The notes under the pieces were generated by a model that saw only the letters and a list, made by a program, of their open reading frames with translations, ran no database searches and had not been told where the DNA came from. This document shows positions 1 to 7,582 of a stretch of 40,396 bases of DNA, one piece after another. Position 1 is the stretch's first letter. Each line of letters starts with the position of its first letter. A program made the translations under genes and the position numbers. Source of the stretch: Gemmatimonadota bacterium (lineage in GTDB: Bacteria > Latescibacterota > UBA2968 > GCA-2709665); the NCBI GenBank assembly GCA_028874335.1, contig JAPPJY010000006.1:1-40396 (forward strand). The letters run 5' to 3'.

Positions 1-278
1 CCGGATCAGGATTGACAAGATTATCAGGATCGGGCAGGATTAGATACGAAAGGCAGGATCAAAACCGGATCAGGATTGACAAGATTATCAGGATCGGGCA
101 GGATCAGAAACGAAGAGCAGGATCAAAACCGGATCAGGATTGACAAGATTATCAGGATCGGGCAGGATTAGATACGAAAGGCACGATCAAAACCGGATCA
201 GGATTGACAAGATTATCAGGATCGGGCAGGATTAGATACGAAAGGCAGGATCAAAACCGGATCAGGATTGACAAGATT
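1..278. repeat. 64-bp tandem repeat array upstream of hisB
   Basis: Four near-identical 64-bp units begin at 1, 65, 129 and 193, and a fifth breaks down after about 22 bp at 257. Each unit contains the core CAGGAT four times (unit offsets 7, 25, 35, 54), so the array seems built from a smaller motif. The degenerate tract 279-350 still contains CAGGA-type cores. The period is not a multiple of three and no coding sequence runs through it. The array probably continues to the left of the window. Confidence 0.95.
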
Positions 279-366
279 GAGAACCAGGAGCGGGATCGAG
301 CAGGATTGAAAACCAGGAGCAGAACGTAGCAGGATAAGAAGCCAAATTCAGGAAAGGTAAACCCCC

Positions 367-960
367 ATGCCGGTCCTTCGCACCAGCCGCATACAACGCA
401 AGACATCGGAAACCGACATCGACCTCACGCTGAACCTGGACGGGTCGGGAGACTGCCGGCTCGAAACCGGCATCGGTTTCTTCGACCATATGCTCAACGC
501 GTTCGCGCGGCACGGAGGCTTCGACCTGGAAGTGGCCTGCCGGGGCGACCTGGACGTGGACGCGCACCACACGGTGGAAGACGTGGGCATCTGTCTGGGC
601 AGGGCCTTTTCCGATGCGCTCGGCGACAAGGCGGGTATCACACGCTTCGGACACAGTTTCGTACCGATGGACGAAGCCCTTGCGCGCGCGGCCGTCGACC
701 TCTCGGGCCGGCCGTTCCTGGTCTACAACGCCGACATGCCCGACGAAATGGTGGGCGCGTACCCCACGGCGATGAGCCCGGAGTTCTTCCGGTCGCTCGC
801 GGACCACGGGCGGCTGAACGCACATATCGACCTGATTCGCGGGACAAACGCCCACCACGCCACCGAAGCGATTTTCAAGGCTGCCGGCCGGGCGCTCCGG
901 CAGGCATGCGGACAGGACCCCGGCGTCGTGGGGATTCCCTCCACCAAAGGCGTGCTGTAG
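367..960 (+). CDS. hisB: Imidazoleglycerol-phosphate dehydratase
   Basis: Catalyses dehydration of imidazole glycerol phosphate to imidazole acetol phosphate in cytoplasmic histidine synthesis. The 197-residue protein is the usual length of a monofunctional IGPD without the N-terminal phosphatase of enterobacterial HisB. It has the two family metal-binding motifs, HHTVED at residues 67-72 and HHATE at 163-167, the FFDHML segment at 38-43 and the typical C-terminal IPSTKGVL. An AGGAAAGG ribosome binding site lies 8 bases before the ATG at 367. The gene stops 8 bp before rfaE2, so the two are probably co-transcribed. No other his gene is visible; any partners would lie to the left or elsewhere. 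Confidence 0.95.
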   Translation: MPVLRTSRIQRKTSETDIDLTLNLDGSGDCRLETGIGFFDHMLNAFARHGGFDLEVACRGDLDVDAHHTVEDVGICLGRAFSDALGDKAGITRFGHSFVPMDEALARAAVDLSGRPFLVYNADMPDEMVGAYPTAMSPEFFRSLADHGRLNAHIDLIRGTNAHHATEAIFKAAGRALRQACGQDPGVVGIPSTKGVL

Positions 961-968
961 GGTCCGAC

Positions 969-1499
969 ATGACACCCGACAACGCACGCAACGCGAGCCC
1001 TCGATTCGATCCCGACGCCGGTGGCGGAAAGGTCCTTACGCTGGATCAGGCCAGAGAGGTCCGGCGGCGTCTCAAACGAACCCGGGCCAGGCTGGTCTTC
1101 ACGAACGGCTGCTTCGACCTGATCCATCCCGGCCACGTGGCTTTTCTTCAGCGGGCGCGCGCCATGGGCGACGCGCTCGTCGTGGCGCTCAACAGCGACG
1201 ACTCCGTCCGCCGTATCAAGGGCCGAGGCCGCCCGATTCTGTCGATCGAGGAACGGATCGGCGTGCTGTCCGGCATGGAAGCCGTGGACTACATCTGCGT
1301 GTTCGAGGAAGACACACCGCACGAAATCCTTCGACACCTGCTGCCCGACGTCCTCGTAAAAGGCGGGGACTATTCCCCGGATCAGATCGTCGCCCGCGAA
1401 GTCGTGGAACGCGCGGGAGGTAGGACAGCCGTTGTTTCTACGGCTTTCAAGACTTCCACAACAGCCATCATCGATCGCATCCTCAATGCCGCAACATAG
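969..1499 (+). CDS. rfaE2: D-glycero-beta-D-manno-heptose 1-phosphate adenylyltransferase
   Basis: Transfers AMP from ATP to heptose-1-phosphate to give ADP-heptose, the donor for LPS inner-core heptose. The 177-residue protein corresponds to the C-terminal cytidylyltransferase-like half of HldE. It has FTNGCFDLIHPGH at residues 44-56, with the HxGH nucleotide-binding motif at 53-56, and a C-terminal KTSTTAIIDRI segment. The ATG at 969 was chosen because an AGGG lies 6 bases upstream and the frame opens with no family similarity before it. It is a separate adenylyltransferase (RfaE2 form), so the kinase half must be elsewhere. The next gene starts 12 bp downstream. It is good evidence for a Gram-negative outer membrane. 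Confidence 0.92.
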   Translation: MTPDNARNASPRFDPDAGGGKVLTLDQAREVRRRLKRTRARLVFTNGCFDLIHPGHVAFLQRARAMGDALVVALNSDDSVRRIKGRGRPILSIEERIGVLSGMEAVDYICVFEEDTPHEILRHLLPDVLVKGGDYSPDQIVAREVVERAGGRTAVVSTAFKTSTTAIIDRILNAAT

Positions 1500-1511
1500 C
1501 ACGGACGCGCT

Positions 1512-2615
1512 ATGAAGATCCTCCACACCATCTACGACGACGTGGACAACCCCTGGTGCGGAGGAGGGGGCGCGGTGAGGGCCATGGAAATCAACCGGCG
1601 CCTCTCCCGGAAGCACGAGATCACCCTTCTGACGGGTTACTATCCCGGCGCGGCCAGGGAGGAAGACCGCGACGGCATCCGCATCCGCAGGATGGGGACG
1701 AGCCGGAACTATCTGCTCAGCCGTCTGAGCTTTTCGGCGCTGGCTTCCCGTGCGCTGGCGAAACGGCCCTTCGATCTCTGGGTGTACGACTTTTCCGCGT
1801 TCTCGCCCGTTTACGCGCTTCCGTCCCGGCAGGCGCGGTCGGTCATGGTCTTTCACCATCCCATATCCGCACACGCCACGCGAAAATACCCCGGGATCGG
1901 TCTTCTGGCCACCGCCGCCGAAGGCCTCCATACGCGGCTGCACCGCCGGATCATCGCCGTTTCTCCAAGTACCGCCCTCCACCTGGAGAGGCGCGCGCGC
2001 CCGAACACACCCGTCCATACGGTTTGCAACGGCGTGAGCCATCCGGCCCTGGCAGAGACTCGCGAAGCGGACTATATTCTCTTCTTCGGGCGGCTGGACA
2101 CCTACAACAAGGGCATCGACGTCCTGCTCCCGGCATTCGCCAGGCTGAAACCGGCGCATCCGGACGTCCGCCTGGTCCTTGCGGGTCGGGGCACGGAGGC
2201 TCGACGGCACGAACTGATGTCCATGTCCCGTTCCCTGGGCATATCGGATCGCGTGGAACTCACGGGGCCTGTTTCGGAAGCTGAAAAATGGAACCTCTAC
2301 GCCGGCGCGTTGTTCACCTGTCAGCCTTCCCGGTTCGAGGGGTGGGGCATCGCCGCGATCGAATCCGGCGCCGCCGGGAAAGCGGTGATCGGCACGGAGA
2401 TCCCCGGGCTCGTGGACGCCATCCAGCGGGACCGGACCGGCCTGCTCGTGCCGGTGGAGGACCCGGAAACCCTCGCGGGCGCCATGAATCGCCTGCTCGA
2501 GGATTCGCGGCTGCGCGCGGACCTCGGCAATAACGGGAGGGCATGGGCCGCCAACTTCTCGTGGGACCGGATTGCCGGGGAGCAGGAACGAGTCTACTTC
2601 AGTTCGCTCGAATGA
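1512..2615 (+). CDS. GT4-family glycosyltransferase
   Basis: A 367-residue retaining GT-B glycosyltransferase, expected to add a sugar from a nucleotide donor to a lipid-linked or LPS acceptor at the cytoplasmic membrane face. The C-terminal donor-binding half has FFGRLDTYNKGIDVLLPAF followed by a VLAGRG strand, then the family signature EGWGIAAIESGAAGKAVIG near residue 275, whose ExxxxxxxE spacing matches GT4 enzymes. The N-terminal half carries the conserved GGG loop after MKILHTIYDD and the FHHP segment. The ribosome binding site is weak. It is the third gene of the hisB-rfaE2 run and the last before the transposon-like block. Donor and acceptor cannot be read from sequence. Confidence 0.9.
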   Translation: MKILHTIYDDVDNPWCGGGGAVRAMEINRRLSRKHEITLLTGYYPGAAREEDRDGIRIRRMGTSRNYLLSRLSFSALASRALAKRPFDLWVYDFSAFSPVYALPSRQARSVMVFHHPISAHATRKYPGIGLLATAAEGLHTRLHRRIIAVSPSTALHLERRARPNTPVHTVCNGVSHPALAETREADYILFFGRLDTYNKGIDVLLPAFARLKPAHPDVRLVLAGRGTEARRHELMSMSRSLGISDRVELTGPVSEAEKWNLYAGALFTCQPSRFEGWGIAAIESGAAGKAVIGTEIPGLVDAIQRDRTGLLVPVEDPETLAGAMNRLLEDSRLRADLGNNGRAWAANFSWDRIAGEQERVYFSSLE

Positions 2616-2616
2616 T

Positions 2617-2815
2617 GGCAGACAGGAATGTCTGCCCCACCTTCATACCAGGCTTCCCTATAGGCTAGATGAGCCATCGCGTGAAGGTGGAGATCATTGA
2701 TCGGTAAACGAAATAGCCGCTTTCGCTGTCGCCGTGTTCATCAATCATACACTTCACAGGGTGGAGCAGACATTCCTGTCTGCTCACATCCATAATACAC
2801 AAACCAGGTACCCCT
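2617..2815. repeat. RAYT-flanking palindromic repeat (left copy)
   Basis: The region opens with a perfect palindrome GGCAGACAGGAATGTCTGCC at 2617-2636 (8-bp arms, GGAA loop) followed by CCCACCTTC. It closes with a second, inverted palindrome at 2764-2785 (9-bp arms around TTCC) preceded by the complement GGGTGG. Two opposed REP-like palindromes with a conserved spacer make a BIME-like unit. The whole unit is repeated almost exactly at 3450-3646, downstream of the transposase gene. Confidence 0.93.
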
Positions 2816-3442
2816 GTGTCAGAAGTCACATTGACTCACCGCCGTCTCCCCCACTGGAAAGTAGACGGCGCTATCTATTGGATCACCTTTCGCCTCGTTG
2901 ACGCGATCCCGCTGGACAAATGCCACGCCGTCCAGGAAGCACGCAATCTTTGGCTCAAACGCCACCCCGAACCCTGGAATGACGCTGAATGGGCCGAATA
3001 CAACCGAAGTTTTGATGAGAGAATCGAGTCCTGGCTCGATTCCGGTATGGGATCACGCACATTGGCGCGCCCCGATGCACGCAAAATTGTTAGTAATTGT
3101 CTCTTGCGCTTCAACGGCGAAAGACATAGGCTTCACGCAGCAGTCATCATGCCTACGCACGTCCACATCCTTCTCGAACCGCTGAAAGGCCACAACCTTT
3201 CACGGATCCTGAAGGGGATTAAGGGTGCGTCTGCCCGTGAAATCAACAAACTCACGGGCGGCAGCGGTACTTTCTGGCTCGACGAATCCTATGATCACGT
3301 CGTGCGCAGCGAAAAGCAGTATTGGCGCTTCGTCCGCTACATTTCAGAGAACCCTGCAAAAGGCGGACTGCGCGATGATGAGTTTTGGCTCTATGAGGGC
3401 GGCGCACGGCTTTCCTCTGGCAGCTTTCCGGGAAACGAATAA
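2816..3442 (+). CDS. REP-associated tyrosine transposase (RAYT, Y1_Tnp/HUH family)
   Basis: A single-strand DNA transposase of the IS200/IS605-like Y1 superfamily, expected to bind and nick REP palindromes. The 208-residue protein has the histidine-hydrophobic-histidine metal motif in MPTHVHILLEP (about residues 116-126) and the downstream YWRFVRYISENP segment, whose tyrosine is the usual nucleophile. The GTG start at 2816 is chosen because the translation begins MSEVTLTHRRLPHWK, a typical RAYT N-terminus. Matching palindromic repeats sit on both sides, which is diagnostic for the RAYT-REP association. The gene appears intact. It interrupts the polysaccharide cluster between two glycan genes and is probably an accessory insertion. 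Confidence 0.93.
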   Translation: MSEVTLTHRRLPHWKVDGAIYWITFRLVDAIPLDKCHAVQEARNLWLKRHPEPWNDAEWAEYNRSFDERIESWLDSGMGSRTLARPDARKIVSNCLLRFNGERHRLHAAVIMPTHVHILLEPLKGHNLSRILKGIKGASAREINKLTGGSGTFWLDESYDHVVRSEKQYWRFVRYISENPAKGGLRDDEFWLYEGGARLSSGSFPGNE

Positions 3443-3449
3443 GAGAGTT

Positions 3450-3646
3450 GGCAGACAGGAATGTCTGCCCCACCTTCATACCAGGCTTACCTATAGGCTA
3501 GATGAGCCATTGCGTGAGCGTGGAGATGATCGTTCGGTAAACAAACAGCCGCTTTCGCTGTCGCCGTGTTCGTCAATCATACACTTCACAGGGTGGAGCA
3601 GACATTCCTGTCTGCTCACATACTTCAAACCCAAACCAGATACCCT
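3450..3646. repeat. RAYT-flanking palindromic repeat (right copy)
   Basis: A direct repeat of 2617-2815, estimated at about 90% identity by eye. It has the same palindrome GGCAGACAGGAATGTCTGCC at 3450-3469, the same spacer with CGCTTTCGCTGTCGCCGTGTT, and the inverted palindrome at 3596-3617. It runs straight into a truncated copy of the transposase start. Confidence 0.93.
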
Positions 3647-3717
3647 GTGTCAGAAATCACATTGACTCACCGCCGGCCTTCCTTCTGGCTGCCTTCAGGG
3701 TGAGGATTAAGAGACTC
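3647..3717 (+). pseudogene. Internally deleted RAYT remnant
   Basis: The GTG at 3647 is followed by codons reading MSEITLTHRRPSFW, nearly identical to the first 14 residues of the transposase at 2816. The sequence then jumps to GATTAAGAGACTCGGCAGAC, which matches the 3' end of the intact gene (GAATAAGAGAGTTGGCAGAC at about 3437-3456). About 190 codons are therefore missing. In frame it hits a stop at 3701. It looks like a non-autonomous deletion derivative of the RAYT unit. Confidence 0.8.
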
Positions 3718-3903
3718 GGCAGACAGGAATGTCTGCCCCACCTTCACACCGGCTACCTCTGGATGACAGCAGGAAGCACCGTGCTTGACTATCGGCCGGC
3801 ATGTCATTCAGAGCGCAGCGAGACGGATATAGAACACGGCAGACAGGAATGTCCGCCCCACCTTCAAACCAGGCTTTCCTTTAGGCTCGAAGAGCCATTG
3901 CGC
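3718..3903. repeat. Third, degraded REP block abutting the next gene
   Basis: Palindromes at 3718-3737 (perfect) and 3838-3857 (one mismatch, GTCCGCC) are in the same orientation as the left palindromes. The tail at 3871-3903 matches the sequence just after the first palindrome of the other copies, with GGCTC-GAA-GAGCC forming a small hairpin at 3884-3896. It ends 2 bases before the ATG of the dehydrogenase at 3906. No coding sequence is seen between the palindromes. Confidence 0.85.
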
Positions 3904-3905
3904 AT

Positions 3906-5105
3906 ATGACCACCGGATACGCAAATGACATCTGTATTGTGGGCGGGGCCGGGCGCGTGGGTCTCCCGCTCGCGCTGACGTTCGCCGGCAAGGGTTTGCG
4001 CGTTATCGTCTGCGACATCAACGAGGCGTCTCTCGAGATGATCGGCGAGGGGCGGATGCCCTTCGAGGAGAAGGGCGCCGGGGACCTTCTCGCCAACGCG
4101 CTTGCAGAGGGCCGGCTGAGCGTCTCGTCCGAAACGTCCTGCGTGGCCGACGCGGCTACCGTGATCGTGACCATCGGCACGCCCGCGGACGAACTCTCGA
4201 AGCCGATTCTCTCGACTTTCAAGAGCCTCGCGGACGACATGCTGCCGCATCTGTCCGACGACCAGCTTGTTGTACTCCGGTCCACGGTTTCCCCCGGGAC
4301 AACGGACTGGCTGTACGACTACCTGCGGGCGAACGGCAGAAACCCCAAGGTCTGCTTTTGCCCCGAGCGCATCGTGCAGGGCCAGGCCATCGAGGAGATC
4401 CCGCTGCTTACCCAGATCGTCAGCGGCACCACGGCTGAAGCCGAGCGGGAAGCCGCCGCCCTCTTCAGACGCATCTCGCCCGGGATCGTCCACCTGACGC
4501 CCATCGAAGCCGAGTTCGCGAAACTGTTCAGCAATGCGTACCGGTATATCCAGTTTGCAACCGCGAACCAGTTCTATACGATCGCAAACGCCGCGGGCGT
4601 GGACTACAGCCGGGTGCTCGAAGGTATGAAGAAGGACTACCCGCGCGCCCGGGACATCCCCCCCGCGGGATTCGCGGCGGGCCCGTGCCTGCTGAAGGAT
4701 ACCATGCAGCTGGCCGCTTTCGCCAGCGACGGTTTCAGTCTGGGACGGGCGGCCATGAACGTCAACCAGGGCCTGGTGAACTACCTGGTCGAGGAGATTC
4801 GCAACCGGTACGGCGACCTGCGCCGTCTCCGCATCGGCCTGCTCGGCATGGCCTTCAAGGCGGACAGCGACGACACCCGGTTCTCGCTGAGCTACAAGTT
4901 AAAGGACATCCTGGCGTTCCGGGCCAGGGAGGTGATGACCACGGACCCGCACGTGACCACGGACCCGAACCTGCTGCCCGTCCGGGAGGTCCTGGACCGG
5001 AGCGACCTGCTGGTCCTGTGCGTGCCGCACGCGGCGTACCGGCGGCTGGACCTCAAAAACAAACCCGCCGTGGATATCTGGGGGTACCTGGACCTTGATT
5101 CGTAA
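3906..5105 (+). CDS. Nucleotide-sugar dehydrogenase (UDP-glucose/UDP-ManNAc dehydrogenase family)
   Basis: Oxidises the C6 alcohol of a UDP- or GDP-sugar to the uronic acid with two NAD+, giving an acidic sugar donor for the polysaccharide. The 399-residue protein has the Rossmann motif GGAGRVGLPLAL at residues 13-24, the SNAYRYIQFATANQ dimerisation helix and catalytic Cys261 in GPCLLKD. A third domain begins near RIGLLGMAFKADSDDTRFS. The PERIVQGQAIEEI segment resembles WecC-type ManNAc dehydrogenases more than glucose dehydrogenases, but substrate is not certain. The start has no clear Shine-Dalgarno because REP sequence runs up to it. The last codons and stop (DLDS then TAA) lie inside the dispersed 193-bp element. 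Confidence 0.92.
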   Translation: MTTGYANDICIVGGAGRVGLPLALTFAGKGLRVIVCDINEASLEMIGEGRMPFEEKGAGDLLANALAEGRLSVSSETSCVADAATVIVTIGTPADELSKPILSTFKSLADDMLPHLSDDQLVVLRSTVSPGTTDWLYDYLRANGRNPKVCFCPERIVQGQAIEEIPLLTQIVSGTTAEAEREAAALFRRISPGIVHLTPIEAEFAKLFSNAYRYIQFATANQFYTIANAAGVDYSRVLEGMKKDYPRARDIPPAGFAAGPCLLKDTMQLAAFASDGFSLGRAAMNVNQGLVNYLVEEIRNRYGDLRRLRIGLLGMAFKADSDDTRFSLSYKLKDILAFRAREVMTTDPHVTTDPNLLPVREVLDRSDLLVLCVPHAAYRRLDLKNKPAVDIWGYLDLDS

Positions 5106-5285
5106 GTCTTCAGGGACGTTAATTCGAATATGTGCGAGTTAATAAAGGCGATTAGACGGCTGATTACCAGGATACACCAGGTTACTGTAAGTGAAGGGAA
5201 AAAACGTCCTTCTTTACGTCGATAACGCCCCGTTTCGGAGGGTTTTATCGCGTCGCCGCGTTGCTGTTTTTTTCGGATTGAGGTT
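5092..5285 (+). repeat. 193-bp dispersed intergenic element, copy 1
   Basis: Begins ACCTTGATTCGTAAG inside the 3' end of the dehydrogenase gene and ends CGGATTGAGGTT, which gives the GAGG ribosome binding site of the epimerase at 5290. The ends form an imperfect terminal inverted repeat (8 of 11 positions). Internal landmarks shared with the other copies are GACGTTAATTCGAATATGTG, GATTACCAGGATACACCAGG, and a hairpin with arms CGATAA (5220-5225) and TTATCG (5245-5250) followed by CGCG-TCGC-CGCG and a T7 run. Roughly 90% like copies 3 and 4 by eye. Confidence 0.92.
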
Positions 5286-5289
5286 AACC

Positions 5290-6252
5290 TTGAGTAAGCT
5301 CTACCTGGTCACGGGCGGCGCCGGTTTCATCGGTTCTTCCCTGGTACGGCGCCTGCTTCAGGACGACCACCGGGTGCGGGTTCTCGACAATCTGTCACGA
5401 GGAAACGCGGGCCGCCTGGCGGACATAAGCGACCAGGTGGAATTCATCGAAGCGGACGTCCGGGACGCGGATGCCGTGCGCAGGGCTGCCCGGGGCGTGG
5501 AAAGCCTTTGCCACCTGGCCGCGGTGAACGGTACCGAATGGTTCTACAGCAAGCCTGAAATCGTTCTCGACGTGGGGGTGAAGGGCGTTGTAAACACCAT
5601 CGACGCCTGCCTGAAGCACGACGTACCCGAATACGTCCTGGCCTCCAGCTCCGAAGTGTACCAGACCCCGCCAACCATTCCCACCGACGAATCCGCGCCA
5701 CTTTCCGTTCCTGACCCACTGAATCCCCGCTATTCCTACGGCGGCAGCAAGATCATCAGCGAACTCATGGCCCTGAACTACGGCCGGAGGCGCCTGGAGC
5801 GCGTCCTCGTGGTCCGTCCGCACAACGTGTACGGACCAGACATGGGGCGCGAGCACGTCATCCCCCAGCTCATTCTGAGGGCGGCCGCGCTCGCAACCGA
5901 ACACCCTCGAGGCGCGGTACCGTTTCCCATACAGGGCGACGGCTCGCAGACCCGGGCTTTCATCCATATCGACGATTTTACCGACGGGTTCGCCGCCGTA
6001 CTTAAAAGAGGCGCGCACCTGAATATCTACCACGTCGGCAGTGATGAGGAAGTCACCATCCGGCGTCTCGCCAGGCTGATTTTCGAACGCATCGGCAGGG
6101 ACTTCGAGCTCATCGCCGGAGCGTTGACCGCCGGGAGCCCCCATAAAAGGCGCCCCGCTATCGACAAACTCAGGGCCCTCGGCTACCGCCCCCGCGTGTC
6201 ACTTCGCGAGGGTCTGGCAGGGACGATCGACTGGTACCTTGCCGACCGCTAG
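5290..6252 (+). CDS. NAD-dependent epimerase/dehydratase (extended SDR)
   Basis: A nucleotide-sugar epimerase or dehydratase supplying a modified hexose donor for the surface glycan. The 320-residue protein has the NAD-binding GGAGFIG at residues 9-15, DNLSRG after the second strand, SSSEVYQTPP carrying the catalytic serine region, and YGGSK with Tyr150 and Lys154. Length and motifs fit GalE/UDP-glucuronate decarboxylase-like enzymes; substrate is unknown. The TTG start at 5290 is preceded by TTGAGGTT at 6-base spacing and gives a normal SDR N-terminus. A GTG at 5191 in frame would add 33 residues coded by the repeat element, which is unlikely. It follows the dehydrogenase with only the element between. 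Confidence 0.9.
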   Translation: MSKLYLVTGGAGFIGSSLVRRLLQDDHRVRVLDNLSRGNAGRLADISDQVEFIEADVRDADAVRRAARGVESLCHLAAVNGTEWFYSKPEIVLDVGVKGVVNTIDACLKHDVPEYVLASSSEVYQTPPTIPTDESAPLSVPDPLNPRYSYGGSKIISELMALNYGRRRLERVLVVRPHNVYGPDMGREHVIPQLILRAAALATEHPRGAVPFPIQGDGSQTRAFIHIDDFTDGFAAVLKRGAHLNIYHVGSDEEVTIRRLARLIFERIGRDFELIAGALTAGSPHKRRPAIDKLRALGYRPRVSLREGLAGTIDWYLADR

Positions 6253-6284
6253 CAAACCCGCGACAACCAGCAGGAGGAACATGC

Positions 6285-7535
6285 GTGCCGCGCGCAACCT
6301 CCCGAAACGTCACCCGCTGTCAGATCAGCCAATCCGCGAATCTTCAGTCCGTTCTCTTCCTCGGTTTCGTGCCGCCGGTGAACGACATGCAACCGGTGGG
6401 CGCAGAGCCCGTCGACCGCCCGACGTTTCCCCTCGAGCTGCTCTACTGCCCGGACTCGCACCTGGTGCAGATCGGCTGTCAGGTGGACCCGGAAATCCTG
6501 TTCCCGCCGGAATATCCCTACACCAGCGGCACCACGCGCATTCTCCGTGAGAATTTCGCGGACCTGTTCGAACAGTGCAGGGACCGGCTGGGGGTGGACG
6601 GCTCCTCGTTTGTGATCGATATCGGCTCCAACGACGGCACGCTCCTGGCCAATTTCAAGGCCGGGGGCTGCAGGGTCCTGGGTATCGACCCCACGGACCG
6701 GGCACGGCTCGCAAACGAGAGGGGCATCCGCAGCCTCCAGGCTTTTTTCTCACGGGAGACTGCGCATTCGGTGGCCGCGGAATACGGCCCGGCCAATCTC
6801 GTGACCGCAACCAACGTATTCGCGCACATGCCCGACGTTGACGATGTCGTGGCCGGGATTCTGGACGTCCTGGACGAAACCGGGGTTTTCGTCTCCGAGT
6901 CTCACTACCTGCTGGACCTGATCGGGACGCTGCAGTACGACACCGTCTACCACGAGCACCTCAGGTACTATTCCCTGCACAGCCTGAAATTTCTCCTGGA
7001 AAAACACGGGCTGGAGATCTTCCACGTGGAACGCATCCCCACGCACGGCGGTTCCATCCGCGTCTTTGCCGCCCGCGGGGGAGGATATCCCGTGGATCCG
7101 TCCGTTCCGAATCAGCTGAGCGAAGAACAGCGGGCCGGACTGCTTGACCCCGAAACCTACCGCCGCTTCGCCGGGGACGTCCTGCAGAGCAAACTCGACC
7201 TCCTGGGCCTGCTGCGAGACATCAAGGCCCGCGGCGGCCGCATCTACGGTATCGGCGCACCCTCTCGCGCCAGCACCCTGATTGCCTATACCGGACTGGA
7301 CCGCGAGACGATCGACTGCGTCCTTGAGATCCAGGGTTCGTACAAGATCGGCAAATATATGCCGGGCACCGGCATCCCGGTGCTGGAAGAGTCCGCACTG
7401 TTCAGCGACCAGCCCGAGTACGCGCTGCTCTTCTCATGGCATATCGCCGGGGAACTCATGCCCAGACTCACGCGCAAGGGTTTCAAGGGGGAATACATCC
7501 TCCCGCTTCCGTCGCCCCGTATCGTGGCGGAATAA
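6285..7535 (+). CDS. Sugar C-methyltransferase-like SAM enzyme (Methyltransf_13/23/14 architecture)
   Basis: Probably methylates a carbon of a nucleotide-linked deoxysugar, like the TylC3/NovU family. The 416-residue protein has three parts: an N-terminal zinc-binding-like domain (about 10-90), a class I SAM domain with VIDIGSNDGTLLANF near residue 109, and a C-terminal domain with YGIGAPSRASTLIAY and NxxK-like GSYKIGKYMPGTGIPV. The YHEHLRYYSLHSL segment is the family catalytic region. The usual N-terminal CxxC pairs are reduced to single cysteines (RCQIS and YCPDSHLVQ), so zinc may be lost. Start GTG 6285 sits 7 bases after AGGAGG (6272-6277). An out-of-frame ATG at 6281 is too close to that site. 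Confidence 0.88.
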   Translation: MPRATSRNVTRCQISQSANLQSVLFLGFVPPVNDMQPVGAEPVDRPTFPLELLYCPDSHLVQIGCQVDPEILFPPEYPYTSGTTRILRENFADLFEQCRDRLGVDGSSFVIDIGSNDGTLLANFKAGGCRVLGIDPTDRARLANERGIRSLQAFFSRETAHSVAAEYGPANLVTATNVFAHMPDVDDVVAGILDVLDETGVFVSESHYLLDLIGTLQYDTVYHEHLRYYSLHSLKFLLEKHGLEIFHVERIPTHGGSIRVFAARGGGYPVDPSVPNQLSEEQRAGLLDPETYRRFAGDVLQSKLDLLGLLRDIKARGGRIYGIGAPSRASTLIAYTGLDRETIDCVLEIQGSYKIGKYMPGTGIPVLEESALFSDQPEYALLFSWHIAGELMPRLTRKGFKGEYILPLPSPRIVAE

Positions 7536-7582
7536 CACACCGTGCGAAGGTTCTGCCGGATTCGAAAGCTTAAACCAGGACC

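Noticed and set aside
1..278. CRISPR array
   Set aside because: Repeats are contiguous 64-bp units without unique spacers and no cas gene is near.
723..2210. A 495-codon open frame on the minus strand across hisB, rfaE2 and the GT4 gene
   Set aside because: It is antisense to three well-supported genes, has no recognisable motif and reflects high GC third positions.
5191..5289. N-terminal extension of the epimerase from GTG 5191
   Set aside because: The 33 extra residues are encoded by the dispersed element, precede the normal SDR N-terminus and lack a ribosome binding site; TTG 5290 fits better.
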